Shown here piece by piece: positions 7,482 to 14,322 of a stretch of 64,000 bases of DNA. The stretch covers positions 2,626,850 through 2,690,849 of the forward strand of contig NZ_JACBZA010000001.1 of the NCBI RefSeq assembly GCF_013408535.1. The letters are read 5' to 3'. Numbering within the stretch: the first letter of the stretch is position 1; each line of letters begins with the position of its first letter. The position numbers and the translations under genes were made by a program. The notes below the pieces were generated by a model. The model saw only the letters and a program-made list of their open reading frames with translations, had not been told where the DNA came from and searched no databases. This stretch comes from Actinopolymorpha cephalotaxi (lineage in GTDB: Bacteria > Actinomycetota > Actinomycetes > Propionibacteriales > Actinopolymorphaceae).

Positions 7482-8735
7482 TCAGCCGCGGGGCCGGTCC
7501 GGCGTGAACGTGACCGCGTACGGCACGGCCGCGGTGAACGGCTCGCCCGCCGCGACGCGCGCCACGATGCCGTAGTGGTCCGGAGCGACCAGCGCGGAGA
7601 CGACGACCGTGCCGTCCGGCTCGATCCGCCAGTAGGCCGGGATCCCGGCGCGGGCGTACTTCAGCGCCCGGGTGCCCCGCGCGAGGTCTCCGGCGCGGTC
7701 CCCCTCGACCTCGACCACCAGCCCCACCTCCGCGGCGGCGCTCCACTCGGCCGGCTCGTCCGCTCGGGGGGTGAACACCGCGAGATCCGGGCGCAGCCGC
7801 CCGTCGGGCACCAGGACTCCGGGGCCGGTCGCCACCCGCCACCCCTTCGGCGCCGCCGCCGTGAGGACGGCCGCGTAGGCCGCGACCGTGCGGTCGTGCG
7901 CGGCCCCGGCCGGCGGAGTGATCAGGACGCTTCCGTCCACCCACTCGCAGCGGCTGCCCGGCCCGGCGACCGCCTCCCACCGTGCGAGGTCGGCTCCTCC
8001 GGCCGCTCCGCCGGTTGAGTCAGTCGTGTCGGCTGTGTCAGTCGGGTCGGTCGTACGCGGGCCCTGCCCGGCGTCGGCCACCGGCGCGTTCGGCCGGTCC
8101 GCGGACACCTTCTCCGGTGGCCGGGCGGCTCCGGCGGCGACCAGTCTCAGGGCGTCGGCCAGATCCCGGCCGGTCGGCGCGCGGTCGGCGTCGGCGAGCC
8201 ACTGCACCAGCAGGCCGATGAGCAGCGCGTCGTAGAACGCGCCGACCTTCCACGCCGTCGCGCGGTCGGCGCCGGGGTTCAGTCCCTCGAACAACGCGGC
8301 CAGCCCGAACCTCGCCCCTTCGATGGCCTCGGCGAAGAACTCCCGGAACTCCGGGTCGTGTTCGAGCCGGGCGACCATCTCGAACTGCGTGGCCCACAGC
8401 GACCGGTGGTCGGCGAAGGACTCCAGGACGCGGGTCCAGTTGGCCTCGAACCGGCCGAGGGAGCCGGCCGGAGTGCTGTCGCCCGCCTCTTTGTCCCGGT
8501 CGCCACGGGCTGCGGGCTCGGGCGGAGTGAGGGCGCGTTCCAGCTCCTCGCTCCATGCGTGCGTCGTCGCCATCATCGCCGCGCGCAGGAGCGCGTCGGT
8601 GGAGCCGAAGTGGTAGCCGATCGAGGCGAGGCTGACGCCGGAGGCCGCAGCGATGTCGCGGGCCGTGGTGCGCGCGTAGCCCTTCTCCCGCAGGCACTGC
8701 TGGGCGCCGGCAAGGAGGTCCTCCCGATTTCCCAT
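7482..8735 (-). CDS. Fusion: TetR-family regulator joined to Uma2-family (DUF820) nuclease-like domain
   Basis: 417 residues in one uninterrupted frame. Residues 1-195 are a TetR repressor: the helix-turn-helix reads REKGYARTTARDIAAASGVSLASIGYHFGS when split at the usual helices (about 18-47), followed by a helical ligand domain. Residues about 196-235 are a Thr/Asp-rich linker. Residues about 236-417 match Uma2 (PD-(D/E)XK fold): RPDLAVF (about 316), LVVEVEGD (about 343), ALKYARAGIPAYWRIE (about 358), giving the D, E and K of the site. TetR proteins are normally about 200 residues and Uma2 proteins about 190, so this is a true two-domain fusion in length. The ATG at 8735 follows TAGGCT by seven bases (leaderless pattern), which rules against the upstream start at 8765 inside a palindrome. 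Function of the joined Uma2 domain is unknown. Confidence 0.85.
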   Translation of the reverse strand: MGNREDLLAGAQQCLREKGYARTTARDIAAASGVSLASIGYHFGSTDALLRAAMMATTHAWSEELERALTPPEPAARGDRDKEAGDSTPAGSLGRFEANWTRVLESFADHRSLWATQFEMVARLEHDPEFREFFAEAIEGARFGLAALFEGLNPGADRATAWKVGAFYDALLIGLLVQWLADADRAPTGRDLADALRLVAAGAARPPEKVSADRPNAPVADAGQGPRTTDPTDTADTTDSTGGAAGGADLARWEAVAGPGSRCEWVDGSVLITPPAGAAHDRTVAAYAAVLTAAAPKGWRVATGPGVLVPDGRLRPDLAVFTPRADEPAEWSAAAEVGLVVEVEGDRAGDLARGTRALKYARAGIPAYWRIEPDGTVVVSALVAPDHYGIVARVAAGEPFTAAVPYAVTFTPDRPRG

Positions 8736-8742
8736 GGCGGCG

Positions 8743-8748
8743 AGCCTA
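8743..8748 (-). promoter_or_regulatory. -10 element (TAGGCT) of the TetR-Uma2 gene
   Basis: TAGGCT on the minus strand lies seven bases before the ATG at 8735 and no ribosome site is present. This is the leaderless pattern seen repeatedly in the window. Confidence 0.6.
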
Positions 8749-8757
8749 GCCGTTCTG

Positions 8758-8769
8758 ACGTACATACGT
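8758..8769. promoter_or_regulatory. Palindrome ACGTA-CA-TACGT, possible operator
   Basis: Perfect 5-bp arms around a 2-base centre, placed where the -35 region of the TetR-Uma2 gene should be. The segment ACATACGT recurs at 8775-8782. A TetR protein encoded alongside is the obvious candidate to bind here; this is inference. Confidence 0.4.
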
Positions 8770-8784
8770 CTTGCACATACGTAC

Positions 8785-8798
8785 TAGACAAATGTCTA
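8785..8798. promoter_or_regulatory. Palindrome TAGACA-AA-TGTCTA, probable TetR operator
   Basis: Perfect 6-bp arms around a 2-base centre, in the divergent space between the TetR-Uma2 gene (start 8735) and the DUF2306 gene (start 8873). Position and symmetry are typical of TetR operators controlling both directions. Confidence 0.55.
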
Positions 8799-8872
8799 AC
8801 ACGGGATCTACGGTCGTCGGAAGGGCGGGCGCGGACACGCACACCCGCGAACGACGGAGGGGACTTCGGGCG

Positions 8873-9658
8873 ATGACCACCACCACGAGCGAGCCGAACG
8901 CGAACGAGACCGGGCGGCCGCCGGCCATCGGCGGGCCGGCCCAGGCTCACCCGCCGCGAGGAAAGCGGCGCCCACGCACCCGCCGGCAGACCGTCGGCGT
9001 GGTAGTGCTCCTGCTCGCGGCCGCGGGCTTTCTCGCCTACTCGCTGCCGCCGTACCTCGGACTCGACCCGAGCAGGGCCCGGCTGCCGGTGCCGGCGGGC
9101 TTCCCGGCGTACTACCCGCTGCTGGTCACGCACATCTTCTGCGGGTCGGTCGCCCTGGTCACCGGCTGCCTGCAACTGTGGCCGTGGCTGCGCCGGCGTC
9201 ACCCGGCGGTGCACCGGTGGAGCGGCCGGGCGTACTTCTTCGGCGGCGTCCTCCCCGCCGGGGTCGCCATCCTCGGTGTCGCTCCACTGAGCTTCACCGG
9301 CGTGGTCGGCCAGGTCTCCAACACGATGCTCGCGGTGCTGTGGCTGCCGTTCACGATCGCGGGCTACCGCGCGGCCCGGCAGCGCCGGTACGCCGACCAC
9401 CGGCGCTGGATGGTGCGTAGCTTCGCGCTCACCACCTCGATCGTGCTGAACCGCGTCTGGCTGGTGGTGTGGATCATGGTGCTGATGCCCCGGCTGTCCA
9501 CGCAGTACGGCGGTGACATGGACGCGCTCGTCCTGGACGCCGGGCTGGTGAGCGGCTGGATGAGCTGGACGGTCAACCTCCTGGTCGCGGAGTGGTGGCT
9601 CCAGCGCGGCGGCCGGGCGACCCGGCGCGCTCGACGTGCACGTGCCGTCGCCGCCTGA
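8873..9658 (+). CDS. DUF2306 family membrane protein
   Basis: 261 residues. GGAGGGG (8856-8862) lies ten bases before the ATG at 8873, which decides this start over an upstream one at 8771 that would overlap the operator region. After a hydrophilic N-terminus of about 35 residues come about six to seven membrane segments with the DUF2306 pattern: HIFCGSVALVTGCLQL (about 85), HRWSGRAYFF (about 113), HRRWMVRSFALTTS (about 178). The conserved histidines resemble haem or metal ligands of cytochrome-b-like proteins, but no activity is established. It is divergent from the TetR-Uma2 gene with palindromes between, so it is the likely regulated target. Confidence 0.8.
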   Translation: MTTTTSEPNANETGRPPAIGGPAQAHPPRGKRRPRTRRQTVGVVVLLLAAAGFLAYSLPPYLGLDPSRARLPVPAGFPAYYPLLVTHIFCGSVALVTGCLQLWPWLRRRHPAVHRWSGRAYFFGGVLPAGVAILGVAPLSFTGVVGQVSNTMLAVLWLPFTIAGYRAARQRRYADHRRWMVRSFALTTSIVLNRVWLVVWIMVLMPRLSTQYGGDMDALVLDAGLVSGWMSWTVNLLVAEWWLQRGGRATRRARRARAVAA

Positions 9659-9684
9659 CGAGCCGGACCGAGGCCGGCGATGAT

Positions 9685-10086
9685 CTACACGTTCTGGACG
9701 TACTGGAGGTAATGCGCCACCCCGTCGCCGAAGGACCAGTCGGCCGACTCGTTCTCCGTGACGGACACGAACACGTTGCGCGGCTCGGTCCCGGCGTACT
9801 CCTGGGCAAGCTCGGCGATCCTGCGGTACAGCGCCTGCTTGCGCTCGGCCGTGCGACCGGACCGCATGGTGATCCCGACGAACACCAGGTCGTCGTCGCG
9901 GTGCACGCCGAGGAAACCGGGGTCGTAACGCAGGGTGCCGGTGGCGCCGTCGTGACTGGTGAGCACCTGGAACAGGTCGCCCGGCGGGATGGCGATGGTC
10001 TGGACCAGGGCGTCGTGCACGGCACGGCCGAGTGCGTCGAGCCGGTCACTGCCGGCCCGCAGTGCGTCGATGCGGACGAAAGGCAT
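9685..10086 (-). CDS. Tautomerase (4-oxalocrotonate tautomerase-like) family protein
   Basis: 133 residues beginning MPFVRIDALRAG. After removal of Met the N-terminal proline would be the catalytic base, as in the tautomerase superfamily. The family core continues with GRAVHDALVQTIAIPPGDLFQVL and ends with FGDGVAHYLQYVQNV; at this length it is a fused-repeat type rather than the 60-residue form. Substrate unknown. Last gene of a minus-strand set TetR - DUF4865 - tautomerase, 32 bases after DUF4865. This trio recurs in other bacteria from memory, suggesting a small catabolic or stress function under TetR control. Confidence 0.85.
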   Translation of the reverse strand: MPFVRIDALRAGSDRLDALGRAVHDALVQTIAIPPGDLFQVLTSHDGATGTLRYDPGFLGVHRDDDLVFVGITMRSGRTAERKQALYRRIAELAQEYAGTEPRNVFVSVTENESADWSFGDGVAHYLQYVQNV

Positions 10087-10118
10087 GTCGAGGGTCTCCG
10101 TTCGGGTCACCGGCCGGG

Positions 10119-10715
10119 TCACCGGCCAGGCATGGACAGGCGCAGCACCTCGTAGCGTTCGGTGAGCTCCTCGGCGGTGGGCTCGCCGCCGTCGGCCGGC
10201 GCCTCGTCCCGCCACAGCACGAACCGCACCGCCTGCCAGTGGTGTGGGTCGACGGCCAGGACGGCACTGTGCACGTCGTCCCGGGCGGCGAGCTCCCGCA
10301 GAGCCGCGGTCTGCCGCTCGGTCCACGCCGCCAGGCCCAGGCCCGTCCGGTCGGAGTCGGGGTCGACGGGCACGGTGGCGACCAGGCGGGAGGCCGCTCT
10401 CGGGACCTCCGCCCGGGCAGGGCCCGGGTGGCAGGCGACCCCGGTCCAGTGCCGGACGAGCGGCCGGCCGAAGTCGCGGACGATGTTCTGGAACCCGCCA
10501 CCGCCGAGCAGGAAGTGGGTCATCGCGCCGGTGTCGTTCCACAGGTAGAACGGCGCGTACTGGTTGACCGGCGAGCCGTCGACCCCGCGTTCGCGGATGA
10601 CGTACGCCTTCAGGCCGAGGCCGACGCGGTCGTCGAGCACGTGACCGCCGAGCGCCACCCGCTTCCGGATGACGGCCATGTCGTAGTCGGCGGGCAGGGT
10701 GAGTTCGTACTGCAT
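10119..10715 (-). CDS. DUF4865 family protein
   Basis: 198 residues starting MQYELTLPADYDMAVIRKRV. The conserved N-terminal part reads YVIRERG, NQYAPFYLWND and MTHFLLGGGGFQNIV, which is characteristic of DUF4865. No catalytic residues can be named. The start at 10715 is the first ATG of the conserved block; a GTG three codons upstream is possible. The gene sits between a TetR gene and a tautomerase gene and is probably cotranscribed with the latter. DUF4865 proteins are often found next to tautomerases, so a joint pathway is likely but unproven. Confidence 0.75.
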   Translation of the reverse strand: MQYELTLPADYDMAVIRKRVALGGHVLDDRVGLGLKAYVIRERGVDGSPVNQYAPFYLWNDTGAMTHFLLGGGGFQNIVRDFGRPLVRHWTGVACHPGPARAEVPRAASRLVATVPVDPDSDRTGLGLAAWTERQTAALRELAARDDVHSAVLAVDPHHWQAVRFVLWRDEAPADGGEPTAEELTERYEVLRLSMPGR

Positions 10716-10745
10716 GGCATACACGGCTGTCGCCTCTCGGCTCGG

Positions 10746-10775
10746 TCGGTTCGGCCCGGGTCGGTTCGGCCCGGG
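10746..10775 (+). repeat. Two tandem 15-bp units TCGGTTCGGCCCGGG
   Basis: The 83 bases between the TetR stop and the DUF4865 start contain two identical 15-bp units back to back (10746-10760, 10761-10775). They fill most of this intergenic space. No function recognised. Confidence 0.8.
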
Positions 10776-10798
10776 TCGGATCGTTTCGTCCCGACGGC

Positions 10799-11392
10799 TC
10801 AGCTGTCCCGCCCGACCTCGCGCCGGGTGGACGTGTCGTAGGCGGTGAGGAGGTGCAGGACCCCGGCGACCGCCCGGTCGAACAGCTCGGCCGAGCCGGC
10901 GGCGCGGGCCAGTACGTAGCCGCCCTGCAGGGTCGCGACGACAGTGGCGGCGGTGCTCTCCGGATCCAGGTCGGGAACAAGCTCGCCACGGTCCCGGCCC
11001 TCCCGGAGGACCCCGGCGATCCGCCCGGCCAGCCAGGAGAAGGTCTCCCGTACCGGCTCGCGCAGAGTGGCGTCGGCCATCACGTCCGGGTCCTGGGTGA
11101 GCCGCCCGACCGGGCACCCCCGCAGCACGTCCCGCTCCCTGTGCAGGTAGGCGGCGACCCGCTCCAGTGCCGGGCCGGGCGCGCCGAGCAGCGCCTCGGC
11201 GGTCGCCCGCAGCTCCTCGGCCGTACGCCCGATCGCGGCGCGGGCGAGGTCGGGCTTGCCGGCGAAGTGGTGGTACATGCTGCCCTGGCCGGCACCGGCC
11301 CGCTGCTGGATCGCCCTGGGGCTGGTGCCGACGTAGCCGCGCTCCCACAGCAGCTCGCGCGTGCTCTCGATCAGCCGGTCCGCACTCGTCAC
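10799..11392 (-). CDS. TetR-family transcriptional regulator
   Basis: 197 residues from a GTG at 11392 (VTSADRLIESTRELLWERGY). The DNA-binding helix-turn-helix is at about 10-45 (TSPRAIQQRAGAGQGSMYHHF). The C-terminal helical domain carries GCPVGRLTQD, a stretch typical of the TetR_C group near AcrR/YcdC-like regulators. The start is supported by TATGCT six bases upstream and no ribosome site, so it is probably leaderless; a longer version reaching 11491 would run through its own operator. Neighbours downstream on the same strand are DUF4865 and a tautomerase, the likely regulon. Confidence 0.85.
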   Translation of the reverse strand: MTSADRLIESTRELLWERGYVGTSPRAIQQRAGAGQGSMYHHFAGKPDLARAAIGRTAEELRATAEALLGAPGPALERVAAYLHRERDVLRGCPVGRLTQDPDVMADATLREPVRETFSWLAGRIAGVLREGRDRGELVPDLDPESTAATVVATLQGGYVLARAAGSAELFDRAVAGVLHLLTAYDTSTRREVGRDS

Positions 11393-11398
11393 GGCGTC

Positions 11399-11404
11399 AG
11401 CATA
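11399..11404 (-). promoter_or_regulatory. -10 element (TATGCT) of the TetR gene
   Basis: TATGCT on the minus strand is six bases upstream of the GTG at 11392. Its first two bases lie inside the palindrome at 11403-11418, so repressor and polymerase would exclude each other. Confidence 0.55.
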
Positions 11405-11418
11405 CGTACTAGTAGGTA
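11403..11418. promoter_or_regulatory. Operator-like palindrome centred on CTAG, upstream of TetR gene
   Basis: TACGTACTAGTAGGTA is symmetric except for one base pair position (TAC-S-TACTAGTA-S-GTA). It begins 11 bases upstream of the TetR start and overlaps the predicted -10, the expected place for autorepression. Confidence 0.6.
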
Positions 11419-11533
11419 CAGAAGCGACCCCGGGGCGTGGAACGCGGGTGGCCGTGCCGATTTCGAGACAATCGTCTCGGATACCGGTCACGCCGGTTGC
11501 CTGGTGAGGTCTCGATCACGCAGGCTGATGCCC

Positions 11534-11623
11534 ATGACTGCGCCCGTCTGCCCACTGCTCGTCGGACGGCGCCATCTCGATTTCGGCCGAATGCGCAGCA
11601 TGCTCTGTCGCCGGGCGCGCTGA
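11534..11623 (+). CDS. Putative leader peptide of the sulfite reductase operon (29 aa)
   Basis: A 29-codon ORF, MTAPVCPLLVGRRHLDFGR followed by MRSMLCRRAR, ends 133 bases before the sulfite reductase gene. The core RRHLDFGR...CRR matches the short actinobacterial peptides annotated as cis-acting 'putative leader peptide' upstream of sulfur and methionine genes (typical form L..RRHVDL.R..S..CR). The cysteine codon near the end (TGT) suggests translation-dependent sensing of cysteine supply. An in-frame ATG two codons earlier (11528) is also possible. The ribosome site is weak. Too short to be found by ordinary gene callers. Family match is from memory, not a search. Confidence 0.7.
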   Translation: MTAPVCPLLVGRRHLDFGRMRSMLCRRAR

Positions 11624-11756
11624 CGCGCCCCCACTTCCGGCCGCACTCAGACACCTGCCGGTGGCCACCCGGGCGCCCCAGTAGCGCCGATCCACCGCCA
11701 GACCTGCTTCCTGTCACACCTGTCCGTGACCTGCTCTCCAGCGAGGATCGCACTCC

Positions 11757-13466
11757 ATGGCTACTGCGCCCCAGGCCGTCGACCGCACCGCCGACCGCCG
11801 CACCGCCGCTCCCCGTAAGCCGCGCCCGAAGCGCGGCGAGGGCCAGTGGGCGCTCGGTTACCGCGAGCCGCTGAACAAGAACGAGCAGCTGAAGAAGGAC
11901 GACGACGCGCTGAACGTCCGGGCGCGCATCGAGCAGATCTACGCCAAGCGCGGCTTCGACTCCATCGACCCCTCCGACCTGCGCGGGCGGTTCCGGTGGT
12001 GGGGCCTCTACACCCAGCGCAAGCCCGGGATCGACGGCGGTCGCACCGCAACGCTGGAGCCGGAGGAGCTCGACGACGAGTACTTCATGCTCCGGGTGCG
12101 GATAGACGGCGGCCAGCTCACGGTCGCCCAGTTGCGGGCCATCGCCGACGTCTCCTCGACGTACGCCAGGGACTCAGCCGACATCACCGACCGGCAGAAC
12201 ATCCAGCTGCACTGGATCCGGATCGAGGACGTCCCGGCCATCTGGGAACGCCTGGAGTCGGTCGGCCTGCAGACGCAGGAGGCGTGCGGTGACTGCCCCC
12301 GGGTGATCATCGCCAGCCCAGTGGCCGGCATCGCCGCGGACGAGATCATCGACCCCACCCCCGCGGTGGAGGAGATCGCCGCCCGCTACATCGGCAGCCC
12401 GGAGTTCTCCAACCTGCCGCGCAAGTACAAGACCGCGCTCACCGGCCACCCGAACCACGACGTCGCGCCGGAGATCAACGACATCGCGTTCGTCGGCGTG
12501 GAGCACCCCGAGCACGGCCCCGGCTTCGACGTGTGGGTCGGCGGCGGGCTGTCCACCAACCCGATGCTCGCCGAGCGTCTCGGCACCTGGGTGCCGCGCG
12601 AGGAGGTGGCCGAGGTCTGGTGGGCGGTCACCAGCGTCTTCCGCGACTACGGCTACCGGCGGCTGCGGCACCGTGCGCGGATCAAGTTCCTGATGGCCGA
12701 CTGGGGCCCTGCGAAGTTCCGCCAGGTGGTCGAGGACGAATACCTCAAGCGGAAGCTGGTCGACGGGCCCGCACCGGCGATCCCCGCGGTGCCCGGTGAC
12801 CACGTGGGCGTCCACCGGCAGCGCGACGGGAAGTTCTTCCTCGGCCTGGCCCCGGTGGCCGGCCGGGTCTCGGGCACCCTGCTCGGCAAGTTCGCCGACG
12901 TGGTGGAGGCGCACGGCAGTGACCGCGTACGCACCACACCGCACCAGAAGCTGCTCGTCCTCGACGTCGAGGAGGATCTGGTCGAGCCGGCGGTGACCGC
13001 GCTCGCCGACCTCGGGCTGCACGCCCGGCCCTCGGCGTGGCGGCGCAACACGATGGCCTGCACCGGCATCGAGTACTGCAAGCTCGCCATCGTCGAGACC
13101 AAGAAGCGCGCGCACGACCTGATCGACGACCTCGAACGCCGGATCCCCGAGCTGGACACCCCGGTCACCGTCAACCTCAACGGCTGCCCCAACTCCTGCG
13201 CCCGCATCCAGGTGGCCGACATCGGCCTGAAGGGACAGATCGTCCTGGACAAGGACGGGAATCAGGTCGAGGGCTACCAGGTTCACCTCGGTGGCGGGCT
13301 CGGACTGGACGCGGGCTTCGGGCGCAAGCTGCGCGGCCTGAAGGTCACCTCCGCCGAACTGCCCGACTACATCGAACGCGTCGTACGGCACTACCTCGAC
13401 CAGCGCGAGCCACAGGAGCGGTTCGCGCAGTGGGTCACCCGAGCTCCGCAGGAGGCCTTGGCATGA
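11757..13466 (+). CDS. sir: Ferredoxin-dependent sulfite (nitrite) reductase
   Basis: 569 residues, the usual size of the family. It carries two copies of the ferredoxin-like half domain and the sirohaem domain, with the four Fe4S4/sirohaem cysteines as C435 and C441 (MACTGIEYCKLA) and C477 and C481 (NGCPNSC). It reduces sulfite to sulfide with six electrons from ferredoxin; a nitrite reductase would look nearly the same, but the coupled cysH, sirohaem genes and sulfur leader peptide argue for sulfite. ATG at 11757 is 133 bases after the leader peptide. The stop overlaps the next start (ATGA at 13463), beginning a five-gene chain of overlapping genes. Confidence 0.92.
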   Translation: MATAPQAVDRTADRRTAAPRKPRPKRGEGQWALGYREPLNKNEQLKKDDDALNVRARIEQIYAKRGFDSIDPSDLRGRFRWWGLYTQRKPGIDGGRTATLEPEELDDEYFMLRVRIDGGQLTVAQLRAIADVSSTYARDSADITDRQNIQLHWIRIEDVPAIWERLESVGLQTQEACGDCPRVIIASPVAGIAADEIIDPTPAVEEIAARYIGSPEFSNLPRKYKTALTGHPNHDVAPEINDIAFVGVEHPEHGPGFDVWVGGGLSTNPMLAERLGTWVPREEVAEVWWAVTSVFRDYGYRRLRHRARIKFLMADWGPAKFRQVVEDEYLKRKLVDGPAPAIPAVPGDHVGVHRQRDGKFFLGLAPVAGRVSGTLLGKFADVVEAHGSDRVRTTPHQKLLVLDVEEDLVEPAVTALADLGLHARPSAWRRNTMACTGIEYCKLAIVETKKRAHDLIDDLERRIPELDTPVTVNLNGCPNSCARIQVADIGLKGQIVLDKDGNQVEGYQVHLGGGLGLDAGFGRKLRGLKVTSAELPDYIERVVRHYLDQREPQERFAQWVTRAPQEALA

Positions 13467-13609
13467 CCGAACGCGCGACCCCGTTCTACTGCCCGTACTG
13501 CGCCGAGGAGGACCTGCGGCCGGTCGAGGAGCCACACGGCGCCTGGGAGTGCCGCGGCTGCACCAGGGTCTTCTCGGTGAAGTACGTCGGAACGAAGGTG
13601 CGCCCATGA
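13463..13609 (+). CDS. 48-aa zinc-ribbon protein of the sulfate reduction operon
   Basis: 48 residues, with FYCPYC (residues about 9-12) and WECRGC (about 29-33), two CxxC pairs able to bind one zinc ion. It overlaps sulfite reductase by ATGA upstream and cysH by ATGA downstream (13606), so its translation is locked to both. Similar tiny proteins sit between the same two genes in Streptomyces, from memory, which suggests a real conserved role such as an accessory or regulator of the pathway; none is known to me. Confidence 0.8.
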   Translation: MTERATPFYCPYCAEEDLRPVEEPHGAWECRGCTRVFSVKYVGTKVRP

Positions 13610-14322
13610 CGCTCGCGACCACGGCCACCCGGCGCTGCCGCGACGACCTGGCGGCGCTCGCCCGGCAGGCCGGCCGCGACCTCGAGGGGGCGAGCGCCGC
13701 GGAGATCGTGCGGTGGGCCGCCGACACCTTCGGCGACCGGTTCGCGGTCACCTCGTCCATGCAGGACACCGCGCTCGCCCATCTGGTCTCCCAGCAGGTG
13801 CCCGGGGTGGACGTGGTGTTCCTGGACACCGGCTACCACTTCCCGGAGACGCTCGGCACCGCCGACGCCGCGTCGGTCACCATCCCGATCAACCTGGTGA
13901 CCGTACGGCCGCGGCAGACCGTCGCCGAGCAGGACGCCACCCTCGGGCCCGACCTGTACCGCCGCAACCCCGAGCTGTGCTGCCAGCTCCGCAAGGTCGC
14001 CCCGCTGGAGCGGGCGCTGACCAACTACGACGCCTGGGCCACCGGGATCCGCAGGGACGAGAGCCCCACCAGGGCGAACACCCCCGTGGTCAGCTGGGAC
14101 GACCGGCGCGGCAAGGTCAAGATCGCGCCGCTCGCCGACTGGACCCAGGAGGACGTGGACCGCTACGTCGCCGACAACGGCGTCCTCACCAACCCGCTGC
14201 TGGACGACGGCTACCCGTCGGTGGGCTGCTGGCCGTGCACCCGCCAGGTCGCCGAGGGCGAAGACGCCCGCGCGGGCCGGTGGGCCGGCCGGGCGAAGAC
14301 CGAGTGCGGCATCCACAAGTGA
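13606..14322 (+). CDS. cysH: Phosphoadenosine/adenosine phosphosulfate reductase CysH
   Basis: 238 residues. The PAPS-reductase domain shows SSMQDTALAH (about 45) and VVFLDTGYHFPET (about 75). Cysteines C125-C126 and C208, C211 form the CC...CxxC ligands of a 4Fe-4S cluster, which marks the enzyme as using adenylyl sulfate (APS) rather than PAPS. The catalytic cysteine is C234 in the C-terminal ECGIHK motif. It makes sulfite for the reductase encoded two genes upstream, with thioredoxin as donor. It overlaps both neighbours (ATGA, GTGA). Confidence 0.93.
   Translation: MTLATTATRRCRDDLAALARQAGRDLEGASAAEIVRWAADTFGDRFAVTSSMQDTALAHLVSQQVPGVDVVFLDTGYHFPETLGTADAASVTIPINLVTVRPRQTVAEQDATLGPDLYRRNPELCCQLRKVAPLERALTNYDAWATGIRRDESPTRANTPVVSWDDRRGKVKIAPLADWTQEDVDRYVADNGVLTNPLLDDGYPSVGCWPCTRQVAEGEDARAGRWAGRAKTECGIHK

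Noticed and set aside
8735-8765. Start of the TetR-Uma2 gene at 8765
   Set aside because: It would lie inside a palindrome and upstream of a good leaderless -10 that fits 8735.
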